Position numbers and translations under genes: made by a program
From: an uncultured Bacteroidales bacterium
Lineage (GTDB): Bacteria; Bacteroidota; Bacteroidia; Bacteroidales; Paludibacteraceae
Reading direction: 5' to 3'
DNA length: 14,501 nucleotides
Assembly (NCBI GenBank): GCA_937891905.1
Contig: CALATT010000078.1
Coordinates: 1-14,501 of the forward strand
Notes under the pieces: model-generated
Told to the model about the DNA's origin: nothing
Database searches by the model: none
The model's input: only the letters and a program-made list of their open reading frames with translations
Part shown: positions 6,849 through 13,603 of the stretch, in pieces
Layout: each line of letters begins with the position of its first letter
Numbering within the stretch: position 1 is the first letter of the stretch

Positions 6849-6856
6849 CACCGAAA

Positions 6857-7669
6857 ATGCGTTTGGGTGCCATAATATATAGAGTTTTTTCCTATTTGCG
6901 TCATGTGTTGACGGCATGGAATACGACTGGTGAGGGAATTCACTCTCCATCTTTATTCTATATTGTTCGTTTCCTTTTTCGGGATAAGAATTCATATTAT
7001 TGTTTTGAAACTATAGAGCAGCAACGCGCTTCGTTATTAGCAAATCGAGATGTGGTGGAAGTGATTGATTATGGTTCGTGTGGTTGCCCTTCGGGAATGC
7101 GTGTGATGCGCAGGATAAGTGATGTTGCTAAATATCAATTGGAATGTGCACATGTGCAGCAAGTGTTATTTCGCCTATTGGCCTATATGAATGAAGAGGA
7201 GCATAGGCCATTAGAAATATTAGAATTGGGGACTTCATTGGGCATTACGACTGCATATTTAGCATCAGTAGATAGTAAGAATCGGGTGATGAGTTTTGAG
7301 GGGAGTTCATCTATTGCTTCCTTAGCGCGTAAGCAGTGGCAGATATTGGGTTTGGAAAATATTGAATGTGTAGAGGGTAGGATTGAGGACACCTTATATA
7401 ATAACGCGCGCGCGAAGTTAGATTTTGTATATGTGGATGCTAATCATACCTATGAAGCGACAATGGAATATGTGCATTTTTTGCTTGATCGTATGTCTCC
7501 CAAAGGAATCGTAGTGGTGGATGATATTCATTATTCGCGAGAGATGTGTCGCGCATGGGAGGAACTAAAAAAAGACAAGCGTGTGCCAAGTTCGATGGAT
7601 TTATTCCATGTGGGATTATTGTTTGTTAATCCATATTATATGAAGAGGCATTATAAGATTAGTTTGTAA
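6857..7669 (+). CDS. Class I SAM-dependent methyltransferase (Methyltransf_24-like)
   Basis: A 270-residue protein. An N-terminal segment with G-I-H-S-P at 27-31 is characteristic of a Bacteroidota family of O-methyltransferase-like proteins. The Rossmann core follows: motif I E-L-G-T-S-L-G at 123-129 binds SAM, an acidic residue after strand 2 (E148 in F-E-G-S) would hold the ribose hydroxyls, then D-F-V-Y-V-D-A-N-H at 189-197 and V-V-V-D-D-I-H at 219-225. The D-x-N-H and D-D pattern resembles metal-dependent O-methyltransferases, but the substrate is unknown. The ATG at 6857 was chosen because the in-frame alternative at 6818 lies inside the promoter. The stop is 12 nt before the adenosyltransferase, so both probably share one transcript. 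No signal peptide; cytoplasmic. Confidence 0.85.
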   Translation: MRLGAIIYRVFSYLRHVLTAWNTTGEGIHSPSLFYIVRFLFRDKNSYYCFETIEQQRASLLANRDVVEVIDYGSCGCPSGMRVMRRISDVAKYQLECAHVQQVLFRLLAYMNEEEHRPLEILELGTSLGITTAYLASVDSKNRVMSFEGSSSIASLARKQWQILGLENIECVEGRIEDTLYNNARAKLDFVYVDANHTYEATMEYVHFLLDRMSPKGIVVVDDIHYSREMCRAWEELKKDKRVPSSMDLFHVGLLFVNPYYMKRHYKISL

Positions 7670-7681
7670 ATATTATCTATT

Positions 7682-8206
7682 ATGGCTATATATACAAAAA
7701 CAGGTGATACGGGTATGACCTCATTGGCGAATGGTGAGCGCCTACTTAAATCAGATTTGCGTATTGATACATACGGTGTGTGCGATGAATTGAATAGTTG
7801 GGTGGGGTATTTGCGTGCGTCTATTGCGATGTCTTCGTTGTTAGAAGAGCAGTATGCGCAGTTGTTGTGGGTGCAGAATAAGTTGTTCAATTTAGGTGCA
7901 TTGCTAAGCAAGGCGCCTGGTGATTGGATAGTGGTGGCAGATGTGGAAGAAGTGGAGCATTGGATAGATGCTATGCAGCAAGTACTTCCAATTCAGCGTT
8001 CGTTTGTATTGCCGGCAGGAAGTGAAGCTGTGTGTCGCTGTCATTTATGCCGAACTGTGTGTAGGAGGTTAGAGCGAAAAATGATTTTATTGGGTGTGGA
8101 AGGTGATGCATTAAAGTTCGTCAATCGGATGAGTGATTATCTGTTTGTGTTGAGTCGATTTGTGATTTTTCAAAATGGCGAAAAAGAAGAAAGTTGGTCG
8201 AAGTAA
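7682..8206 (+). CDS. pduO: PduO-type cob(I)alamin adenosyltransferase
   Basis: A 174-residue protein of normal length for the trimeric PduO/MMAB family, which transfers the adenosyl group of ATP to cob(I)alamin to give adenosylcobalamin. The N-terminal ATP-binding motif Y-T-K-T-G-D-T-G-M-T is at residues 4-13. R124, R128, R129 and E131 (R-x3-R-R-x-E) and N148 in F-V-N-R-M-S-D-Y match the catalytic and cobalamin-binding helix motifs. In this order the cofactor is typically needed by methylmalonyl-CoA mutase in the succinate-to-propionate route. I see no cobalamin riboswitch upstream; the gene appears to depend on the methyltransferase promoter, with a 12-nt gap between the two. The end of the gene overlaps a 12-codon Lys-rich frame at 8176, which I do not call as a gene. 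Confidence 0.93.
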   Translation: MAIYTKTGDTGMTSLANGERLLKSDLRIDTYGVCDELNSWVGYLRASIAMSSLLEEQYAQLLWVQNKLFNLGALLSKAPGDWIVVADVEEVEHWIDAMQQVLPIQRSFVLPAGSEAVCRCHLCRTVCRRLERKMILLGVEGDALKFVNRMSDYLFVLSRFVIFQNGEKEESWSK

Positions 8207-8280
8207 TGTGTAATAAGATGTGTAAAAATCGTATTTTTGGAGAAAAAATGGTAAAAAATGTGAAATATTATACAAAAAAC

Positions 8281-8311
8281 TTGTGTATTCCGAAAGTTTT
8301 TACTACTTTTG
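8281..8311 (+). promoter_or_regulatory. Promoter upstream of the DUF2795/T9SS gene cluster
   Basis: TTG at 8281-8283, a 20-nt spacer, TACTTTTG at 8304-8311, followed by CA. Spacing and sequence fit the Bacteroidota consensus. The predicted start near 8317 leaves a leader of about 115 nt before the ATG at 8432. The leader holds a weak hairpin (8332-8337 with 8343-8348, two G-U pairs) and a direct repeat CGAAAAGT at 8324-8331 and 8394-8401. I recognise no riboswitch there. Between 8207 and 8280 I see only AT-rich sequence with a weak AAAAAT-CGT-ATTTTT hairpin (8224-8238). Confidence 0.75.
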
Positions 8312-8431
8312 CACGATAATTTTCGAAAAGTATGCCCTAATTGGGTGTCTTGCCATGCTTTATTGGTGTGTCTATTAGTGTAGTTTGGCGTGACGAAAAG
8401 TGATTAATTTAGGATAAAATTAAGAAAGAAT

Positions 8432-8659
8432 ATGTACTGGACGCTAGAATTGGCTTCGAAGTTGGAGGATGCTCCATGGCCAGCAACAAAAGATGAACTG
8501 CTTGACTACGCAAATCGTATAGGTGCTCCGGAAGAGGTGATTGAGAATTTGAATGAATTGGAGAGTGAGGACGAGGAGCAGTATGAAAGTATTCTGGATA
8601 TATGGCCAGATTATCCTACGCAGGATGAGGATTTCTTCTTTGACGAAGAGGAGTATTAA
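8432..8659 (+). CDS. Small acidic DUF2795-type protein
   Basis: A 75-residue protein with 25 Asp/Glu and only three Lys/Arg. It starts M-Y-W-T-L-E-L-A-S-K-L-E-D, has the A-P-W-P-A-T-K-D-E-L-L-D-Y-A stretch typical of the DUF2795 family in Bacteroidales, and ends in a strongly acidic tail (residues 65-75). It is probably cytoplasmic, as there is no signal peptide. The function is unknown; the A-T-K-D-E-L, helix, P-E-E-V-I layout suggests a small helical fold. It is the first gene after the promoter at 8281-8311 and stops 19 nt before porP, so it seems to be made together with the T9SS core. Relatives occur, as I recall, in Bacteroidales without T9SS too, so the link may be only positional. Confidence 0.85.
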   Translation: MYWTLELASKLEDAPWPATKDELLDYANRIGAPEEVIENLNELESEDEEQYESILDIWPDYPTQDEDFFFDEEEY

Positions 8660-8678
8660 TCCATTGTGTTCTTTGTTT

Positions 8679-9629
8679 GTGAAAAAACAGGTTGTACTAT
8701 TACTATTTATTCTGTTTGCTTCGGTTGTTTACGGGCAATTCGATCCGCAGATGGGACAATACATGTACATGCCGGCCTCGTACAACCCTGCTGCTGTGGG
8801 TGACGGAAATATGATGCGTGTGATAGGAGCTCACCGGATGCAATATGTGGATATTACCAATGCTCCGATGACCACATGGTTTTCTTTTTCTTCTCCATTT
8901 GTGATAGGAAAGACATATCATGGCGCTGGGGTTAGGTTTTTGAATGATAGGTACGGTTTGTTTACTACTCAATCCTTTTACGCGCAATACGCATATAGGC
9001 AGCGCTTGGGTAAAGGTTATTTGAGTGTGGGACTTGACTTGGGTTTTGTGAATGTAGGCTTTAAGGGTGACTCAATTAATTTGGGTGAAATGGGGGATGA
9101 TTACCATGAGTCTAATGATGAGGCATTGCCGATGGGCAGTAAGTCGGGTATGAAGTTTGATATGGGTGTGGGAGTGTATTATAGTACTCCAGTATGGTGG
9201 GTAGGTGCTAGTTACAGTCATTTATTGCGTCCAATGGTGGATTGGGATGAGTATTCTGATGTTACATTGACGGGAACGATGTATATATCGGGAGGTTATC
9301 ATTTTCGCTTGAAGGATTATAAGAATTGGATGTTAACACCGAGTGTGCTAGTGATGAGTGACTTTGTGAGTTGGGATGTGAATGTGACATTGATGTGTGA
9401 TTATCGGGATCGTTATCGTTGGGGGTTGGGATATCGTATAGCAGGTAGTGTTAATGTATTATTAGGAATAGACATAATAAATGGGTTGCAGTTAGGATAT
9501 AGTTGCGAGTTGCCCACAAACAAAATGTTGCTAGAGAGTTACGGAACTCATGAGATATATTTGTCTTATAGTTTTGATATATTGAAGCCCAAAAGGACAA
9601 ATAAATATAAATCGGTACGATACTTATAG
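8679..9629 (+). CDS. porP: PorP/SprF family type IX secretion outer-membrane protein
   Basis: A 316-residue protein if the GTG at 8679 is the start, chosen because it gives a compact signal peptide (K-K-Q-V-V-L-L-L-F core, cleavage after V-V-Y-G) and begins 19 nt after the previous stop. TTG at 8664 or 8673 is possible; no ATG lies between the upstream stop and the mature domain, and the Met at 8625 would overlap the acidic gene by 35 bases. The mature N terminus F-D-P-Q-M-G-Q-Y-M-Y-M-P-A-S-Y-N-P-A is the PorP/SprF family hallmark (tolerates loss of the usual Q-Q). The rest alternates beta strands and turns as expected for an outer-membrane barrel of this family. PorP works with the GldK/GldN ring in T9SS secretion or in attaching surface proteins. 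Gene order porP-gldK-gldL-gldM-gldN matches Porphyromonas gingivalis. Confidence 0.9.
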   Translation: MKKQVVLLLFILFASVVYGQFDPQMGQYMYMPASYNPAAVGDGNMMRVIGAHRMQYVDITNAPMTTWFSFSSPFVIGKTYHGAGVRFLNDRYGLFTTQSFYAQYAYRQRLGKGYLSVGLDLGFVNVGFKGDSINLGEMGDDYHESNDEALPMGSKSGMKFDMGVGVYYSTPVWWVGASYSHLLRPMVDWDEYSDVTLTGTMYISGGYHFRLKDYKNWMLTPSVLVMSDFVSWDVNVTLMCDYRDRYRWGLGYRIAGSVNVLLGIDIINGLQLGYSCELPTNKMLLESYGTHEIYLSYSFDILKPKRTNKYKSVRYL

Positions 9630-9650
9630 AACAAACAATTATAAATTGAA

Positions 9651-9666
9651 AATTAATCGATTAATT
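9651..9666. repeat. Perfect 16-bp palindrome upstream of gldK
   Basis: AATTAATCGATTAATT is identical to its own reverse complement and ends 6 nt before the chosen gldK ATG (9673), in the 43-nt porP-gldK gap. It could be a binding site for a dimeric regulator or simply AT-rich chance. Confidence 0.6.
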
Positions 9667-9672
9667 ACCAAT

Positions 9673-11019
9673 ATGAAACTAACAAAGATTTTACCATTAA
9701 TCGCGTTGACGATTGCATTGGTTGGTTGTAACAGACCTGCAGGTGAGCTTGTAGGTGCTCGCAATGTGGGTGTCTTCAAAGAAGCAAATCCTTACGGTAT
9801 GTTATTTATCAAGAAGGGTTCCTTCATGATGGGCGCTAACACTCAATCTGCTGTTTTTGAGCAGCCAGATAACATTATTATGGTAACAGTGGATGCCTTT
9901 TGGATGGACGAGACTGAGATTACGAATAATGAGTATCATCAGTTCGTAGAGTGGGTACGAGACTCTATCGCTTTAACCAATTTGGTGGCAGCGGGAATGA
10001 CTGATTATGCTATTCAGCCAAAGGATGAGGATTTTGATGAAGAGAATTTCCGTCTCAATTGGCAAAAGAAGGTTCCTTGGGATAGTCAAGAGGAGGATGT
10101 GGTAGATGCCTTGTCATCTATGTATTACTCTGATGGTACGCTCAAAGTGAATTATTTGCATTATCGCTATAGTTGGGTGAATATGGACCAAGCTTTGCCA
10201 CAACATAACAAGTTTGATGTGGCTACCAGTTCCTATCCAAAGGGAGCAACTGCTCGTGTAGATACATTCTGGGTAGAAGAGGGTGGAGAGATTAAGGACT
10301 CTACCATTTATCGTCCATTGAGAGAACCAAAGGATCTCTTGACAGAGAAGATTATTTGTATCTATCCTGATACTTTGGTGTGGGCTCGTGATTTCCAATT
10401 CTCATATAATGATCCATTATTGCATATGTATTTTAAACATCCAGGTTATGCAGATTATCCTGTTGTGGGTGTAACATGGGAGCAAGCTCATGCTTTCTGT
10501 AATTGGCGTACTAAATTGTTTAATCAGTACTCTGATACAGAGGTAAATGAGTATCGTTTACCAACGGAGGCTCAGTGGGAGTATGCAGCTCGTGGAGGTC
10601 GTAAATTAGCGATGTACCCATGGGGAGGAAACTATGCTCGTGATGGTAAAGGATGTTTCTTTGCAAACTTCAAACCATATCGTGGTGCATATAACGATGA
10701 TACGGGAACTACTACTATGAAAGTAGCGCAATATCGTCCAAATGATTTTGGTTTGTTTGATATGGCTGGTAATGTTGCTGAGTGGACTAACTCTGCATTC
10801 CAAAGCGCAGCCAACACACACATCCACGACTTGAACCCAGACTATAGTTATATGGCTCGTAAAGCGGATCCTGATATTTTGAAGCGTAAGATTGTGAAGG
10901 GTGGAAGTTGGAAAGATATCAGTTATTTCTTACAATGCGGAACTCGTACTTATGAATATCAATATGAAAGTCGTCCATATATTGGATTCCGTTGTGTGCG
11001 CTCGTATATAGGCGATTGA
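9673..11019 (+). CDS. gldK: Type IX secretion ring lipoprotein GldK/PorK
   Basis: A 448-residue lipoprotein. The ATG at 9673 puts a lipoprotein signal directly at the N terminus (A-L-V-G-C with lipidated Cys19); an upstream in-frame TTG at 9646 would only lengthen the N terminus. The remainder is a formylglycine-generating-enzyme-like (FGE-sulfatase) fold: F-I-K-K-G-S-F-M-M-G near the start, Y-R-L-P-T-E-A-Q-W-E-Y-A-A-R-G-G, M-A-G-N-V-A-E-W-T, and G-G-S-W from residue 410 to G-F-R-C-V-R near the end. The catalytic Cys pair that follows G-G-S in true FGE is absent here; only one Cys (about residue 422) is nearby, so the protein is structural, as for other GldK proteins. With GldN it forms the periplasmic ring under the outer membrane. 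An insertion rich in acidic residues (about 110-240) separates the two halves of the fold. Confidence 0.95.
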   Translation: MKLTKILPLIALTIALVGCNRPAGELVGARNVGVFKEANPYGMLFIKKGSFMMGANTQSAVFEQPDNIIMVTVDAFWMDETEITNNEYHQFVEWVRDSIALTNLVAAGMTDYAIQPKDEDFDEENFRLNWQKKVPWDSQEEDVVDALSSMYYSDGTLKVNYLHYRYSWVNMDQALPQHNKFDVATSSYPKGATARVDTFWVEEGGEIKDSTIYRPLREPKDLLTEKIICIYPDTLVWARDFQFSYNDPLLHMYFKHPGYADYPVVGVTWEQAHAFCNWRTKLFNQYSDTEVNEYRLPTEAQWEYAARGGRKLAMYPWGGNYARDGKGCFFANFKPYRGAYNDDTGTTTMKVAQYRPNDFGLFDMAGNVAEWTNSAFQSAANTHIHDLNPDYSYMARKADPDILKRKIVKGGSWKDISYFLQCGTRTYEYQYESRPYIGFRCVRSYIGD

Positions 11020-11077
11020 TAAAATAGAATATACAAAAAAGAAGTCTTAATAAATAAAACAAAAACAAAAAACAATT

Positions 11078-11980
11078 ATGGCTACAGGAGAAAAAGCTGC
11101 AAAGCAGGGTTTTTTTGCAAGATTTATGCATTGGTATGAATCTTATCAAGGTAAAAACATCGTAAACATTATCTATTCAGTGGGTGCATCTGTCGTAATT
11201 ATCGGTGCATTGTTTAAGATCTTACACTGGCCAGGTGCGAGTCAAGTATTGATGGTAGGTATGTTTACCGAAGCGTTCTTGTTCGTTATTGGTGCTTTGG
11301 AGCGTCCTCACCCAGAGTTTCACTGGGAGAATGTGTTCCCACAATTGTTGGAGTACGGAACAAAGCCAGAGTTGCTTGAAGAGAAATCTCGTCAACCTCG
11401 TCCAACTTTGTTGGGTGCAGGTGTTTCTGGTGGTGCTCCAGTTGCAGGTGAGGCTTCTTCTGCAAAGGTTCCTTCTTTGAAGGATGAAGATTTGAAAGCA
11501 TTAAAAGATGGTATAGCAGAATTAGCAAAGACTGCAACACAGTTCAGCGAATTAGGTAAAGTGGCTCAAACTGGTGTTAAGTTGGGCGAGAAATTGGCTG
11601 CTGCAGAGCTTGCTACAGAGACTTATACTGCAGCAACAGCTACTTTGGCGCAGACTTATGCTCAAGTAACAGGTGATATGCAAACCATTGCTGCTGATAC
11701 GCAAGCATATAAAGCTGGTGTAGAGCAAGTAGGTCAAAAGATTGCTTCTCTTAATTCTGTATATGAGCTTCAATTGCAAACTGTTAATGCTCAGGTAGAG
11801 GCTCAGAAACAAGCTGCATCTTCTGTTGCTGAAATGGTTGAGGCTCAACAACGCTCAGTAGCGCTTGCTAATGAGGCAGTTGCGGCTCAAACGGCATTTG
11901 CTGCAAGTGCTAAACAATTGCAACAGCAAGTGGCTGACTTGAATGGCATTTACGGCAATATGCTTAATGCCCTTGTGTAA
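11078..11980 (+). CDS. gldL: Type IX secretion motor subunit GldL/PorL
   Basis: A 300-residue inner-membrane protein. Two transmembrane helices lie at about 28-48 and 55-74, joined by the family signature F-K-I-L-H-W-P-G-A. K47, H50, E65 (F-T-E-A) and E75 fall where the membrane Lys, His and Glu residues implicated in proton-driven motion are found in Flavobacterium johnsoniae GldL. The cytoplasmic part begins with P-H-P-E-F-H-W-E-N-V-F-P and continues as a long Ala/Gln-rich coiled coil (about 140-300), ending L-N-G-I-Y-G-N-M-L-N-A-L. GldL forms a pentameric ring around GldM helices and converts proton motive force into movement that powers secretion. The start follows an A-rich region typical of this phylum. 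The 58-nt gap from gldK has no terminator. Confidence 0.96.
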   Translation: MATGEKAAKQGFFARFMHWYESYQGKNIVNIIYSVGASVVIIGALFKILHWPGASQVLMVGMFTEAFLFVIGALERPHPEFHWENVFPQLLEYGTKPELLEEKSRQPRPTLLGAGVSGGAPVAGEASSAKVPSLKDEDLKALKDGIAELAKTATQFSELGKVAQTGVKLGEKLAAAELATETYTAATATLAQTYAQVTGDMQTIAADTQAYKAGVEQVGQKIASLNSVYELQLQTVNAQVEAQKQAASSVAEMVEAQQRSVALANEAVAAQTAFAASAKQLQQQVADLNGIYGNMLNALV

Positions 11981-12022
11981 TTAGTTAACAGAGTTTAAGA
12001 AATATATTAAAACACTTCAGTA

Positions 12023-13591
12023 ATGGGTGGAGCAAAAAACTGTCCGGAAACCCCGAGACAAAGAATGATTGGTATGATGTACTTGGTTCTCACCGCCATG
12101 TTGGCGTTGAATGTGAGTACAGATATCTTGAATGGTTTTACATTAGTAGATAATAGTTTGCACTCCTCTATCGCTGCATCTAATACTCGTAATACCAAGT
12201 TATACCGTGATTTTCAGGCTGCAAATGCAGATAACCCAGAAAAGACTAAAGAATGGTATGATAAGGCAATAGAGGTGCAACTTAGAGCAGACTCACTATA
12301 TAATTACATTCAGAACTTTAAAGAGCAGATTGCTATTTTGGCAGATGGTCAAAAGGCAGTAGATGAGCGTAAAGCCTTAGGTGAGGATCCAACTCGTCAT
12401 ATAGAGGGAAATTCCAATTTGGATGTAACGGCGCAATATGCTATTGTGGAAGGTCATGGTGCTGAACTTAGAGAAATCGTGGCTTATTATCGTGATTATG
12501 CAGCAAGTTTAGTGGAAAATGATGCTGAGTTGCGTAATTCTATTATACAGACAATGGCGACAGAGCGTGGCTATAACTCACACGAGAAAGATTCTTGTGA
12601 TTGGGAGATAGCTATCTTTGAGGGAATGCCAGTTGGTGCATCAATCACTATTCTAACCAAGATGCAGAATGATGTTCGTTCGACAGAGAGTGAGTTGGTT
12701 CAGTACTTGATGGATCGTACGGATGCTGGTGACTTGCGTGTAAATAAACTAAACGCATATGTGATTCCTAATTCAAATTATGTAATTCGTGGAGGAAAGT
12801 ACACTGCGCAAATTATCTTAGCCGCTATTGACTCAACACAACGACCTGAATATTATATTGATGGTCAACGCATCAATGATCAGGGTCTTTATGAGGTAGC
12901 TGCAACTGGTACGGGTCTAAAGAAATACTCTGGTTGGATTGCATACCAAAATCCTTCTACAGGAGAGATGGAAAACTTGCCATTTGAGAGTGAGTATAGT
13001 GTAGGAGAGCCTTCTGTTACGATATCAAATAATGATTTGAATATTATGTATCGTGGTTACGATAATAAGTTCTCTATTTCAGTTCCAGGTGTATCCAATG
13101 ATAAGGTCCGTGTGAATGTTAATGGAGCAGCAGTTCGTAATCAAGGTGGTTTGTGGATTATCAAACCAGGTGATGCTGCTAAGATGGTTACTATTTCGGT
13201 AACTGCAGAGTTGGATGGCAGAATGCAGTCAATGGGAAGTAAAGAGTATCGAGTGAAGGCATTGCCAAAACCAGGTGCATATTTCAAGTCGGGCGACAAA
13301 GAATATTCCGATGGAAATATTTCTCGTGGTGCATTGCTTAATAAGTCCGCTAATGTGATAGCGTCTTATGGACCTGATGGTTTGTTGGATTTGCCTTTCC
13401 AAATCTCAAGTTTCAAGGTTAACATCAATGGTGTGTTAACAGAGGCTCGTGGTAATAAATTTACAGCAGATCAGTTGAATCGTCTAAGTAAGTTAAAAAT
13501 GGGTGCCATTGTGGTAATTACAGACATCCGTGCCAAGGGTCCTGATGGTAAAGAGATTCGTTTGTCTCCTATACCTCTGTCTTTGAATTAA
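12023..13591 (+). CDS. gldM: Type IX secretion motor subunit GldM/PorM
   Basis: A 522-residue protein with a single N-terminal transmembrane helix (about 16-33) inside the hallmark segment P-E-T-P-R-Q-R-M-I-G-M-M-Y-L-V-L-T-A-M-L, followed by A-L-N-V-S. R12 corresponds to the helix-entry Arg that faces the GldL glutamate in characterised relatives. The large remaining part is periplasmic: a helical first domain (about 36-215) and then beta-rich Ig-like domains, ending in the conserved I-T-D-I-R-A-K-G-P-D-G-K-E. The dimer spans the periplasm and passes rotation or force from GldL to the GldK/GldN ring. It begins 42 nt after gldL and ends 12 nt before gldN, consistent with co-transcription. Confidence 0.96.
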   Translation: MGGAKNCPETPRQRMIGMMYLVLTAMLALNVSTDILNGFTLVDNSLHSSIAASNTRNTKLYRDFQAANADNPEKTKEWYDKAIEVQLRADSLYNYIQNFKEQIAILADGQKAVDERKALGEDPTRHIEGNSNLDVTAQYAIVEGHGAELREIVAYYRDYAASLVENDAELRNSIIQTMATERGYNSHEKDSCDWEIAIFEGMPVGASITILTKMQNDVRSTESELVQYLMDRTDAGDLRVNKLNAYVIPNSNYVIRGGKYTAQIILAAIDSTQRPEYYIDGQRINDQGLYEVAATGTGLKKYSGWIAYQNPSTGEMENLPFESEYSVGEPSVTISNNDLNIMYRGYDNKFSISVPGVSNDKVRVNVNGAAVRNQGGLWIIKPGDAAKMVTISVTAELDGRMQSMGSKEYRVKALPKPGAYFKSGDKEYSDGNISRGALLNKSANVIASYGPDGLLDLPFQISSFKVNINGVLTEARGNKFTADQLNRLSKLKMGAIVVITDIRAKGPDGKEIRLSPIPLSLN

Positions 13592-13603
13592 ACACAAATA
13601 GAT

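Noticed and set aside
6818..6856. Upstream start (6818) for the methyltransferase.
   Set aside because: The extra 13 residues are encoded by the promoter itself, and the conserved domain fits from the ATG at 6857.
8176..8214. 12-codon Lys-rich frame (ATG at 8176, M-A-K-K-K-K-V-G-R-S-N-V) overlapping the end of the adenosyltransferase gene.
   Set aside because: Too short and fully explained by the A-rich end of the larger gene; no independent start signal or known family that I can name with confidence.
8224..8238. AAAAAT-CGT-ATTTTT hairpin after the adenosyltransferase, as a terminator.
   Set aside because: All A-T stem of 6 bp with a 3-nt loop and no T-run after it; too weak to call.
8312..8431. 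Possible riboswitch or attenuator in the leader before the acidic gene.
   Set aside because: Only a weak 6-bp hairpin with two G-U pairs and an 8-bp direct repeat; no B12-box or other recognisable riboswitch core.
8553..8678. Extension of porP upstream into the acidic gene.
   Set aside because: The extension is a shadow of the acidic gene and would place 42 non-signal residues before an otherwise ideal signal peptide.
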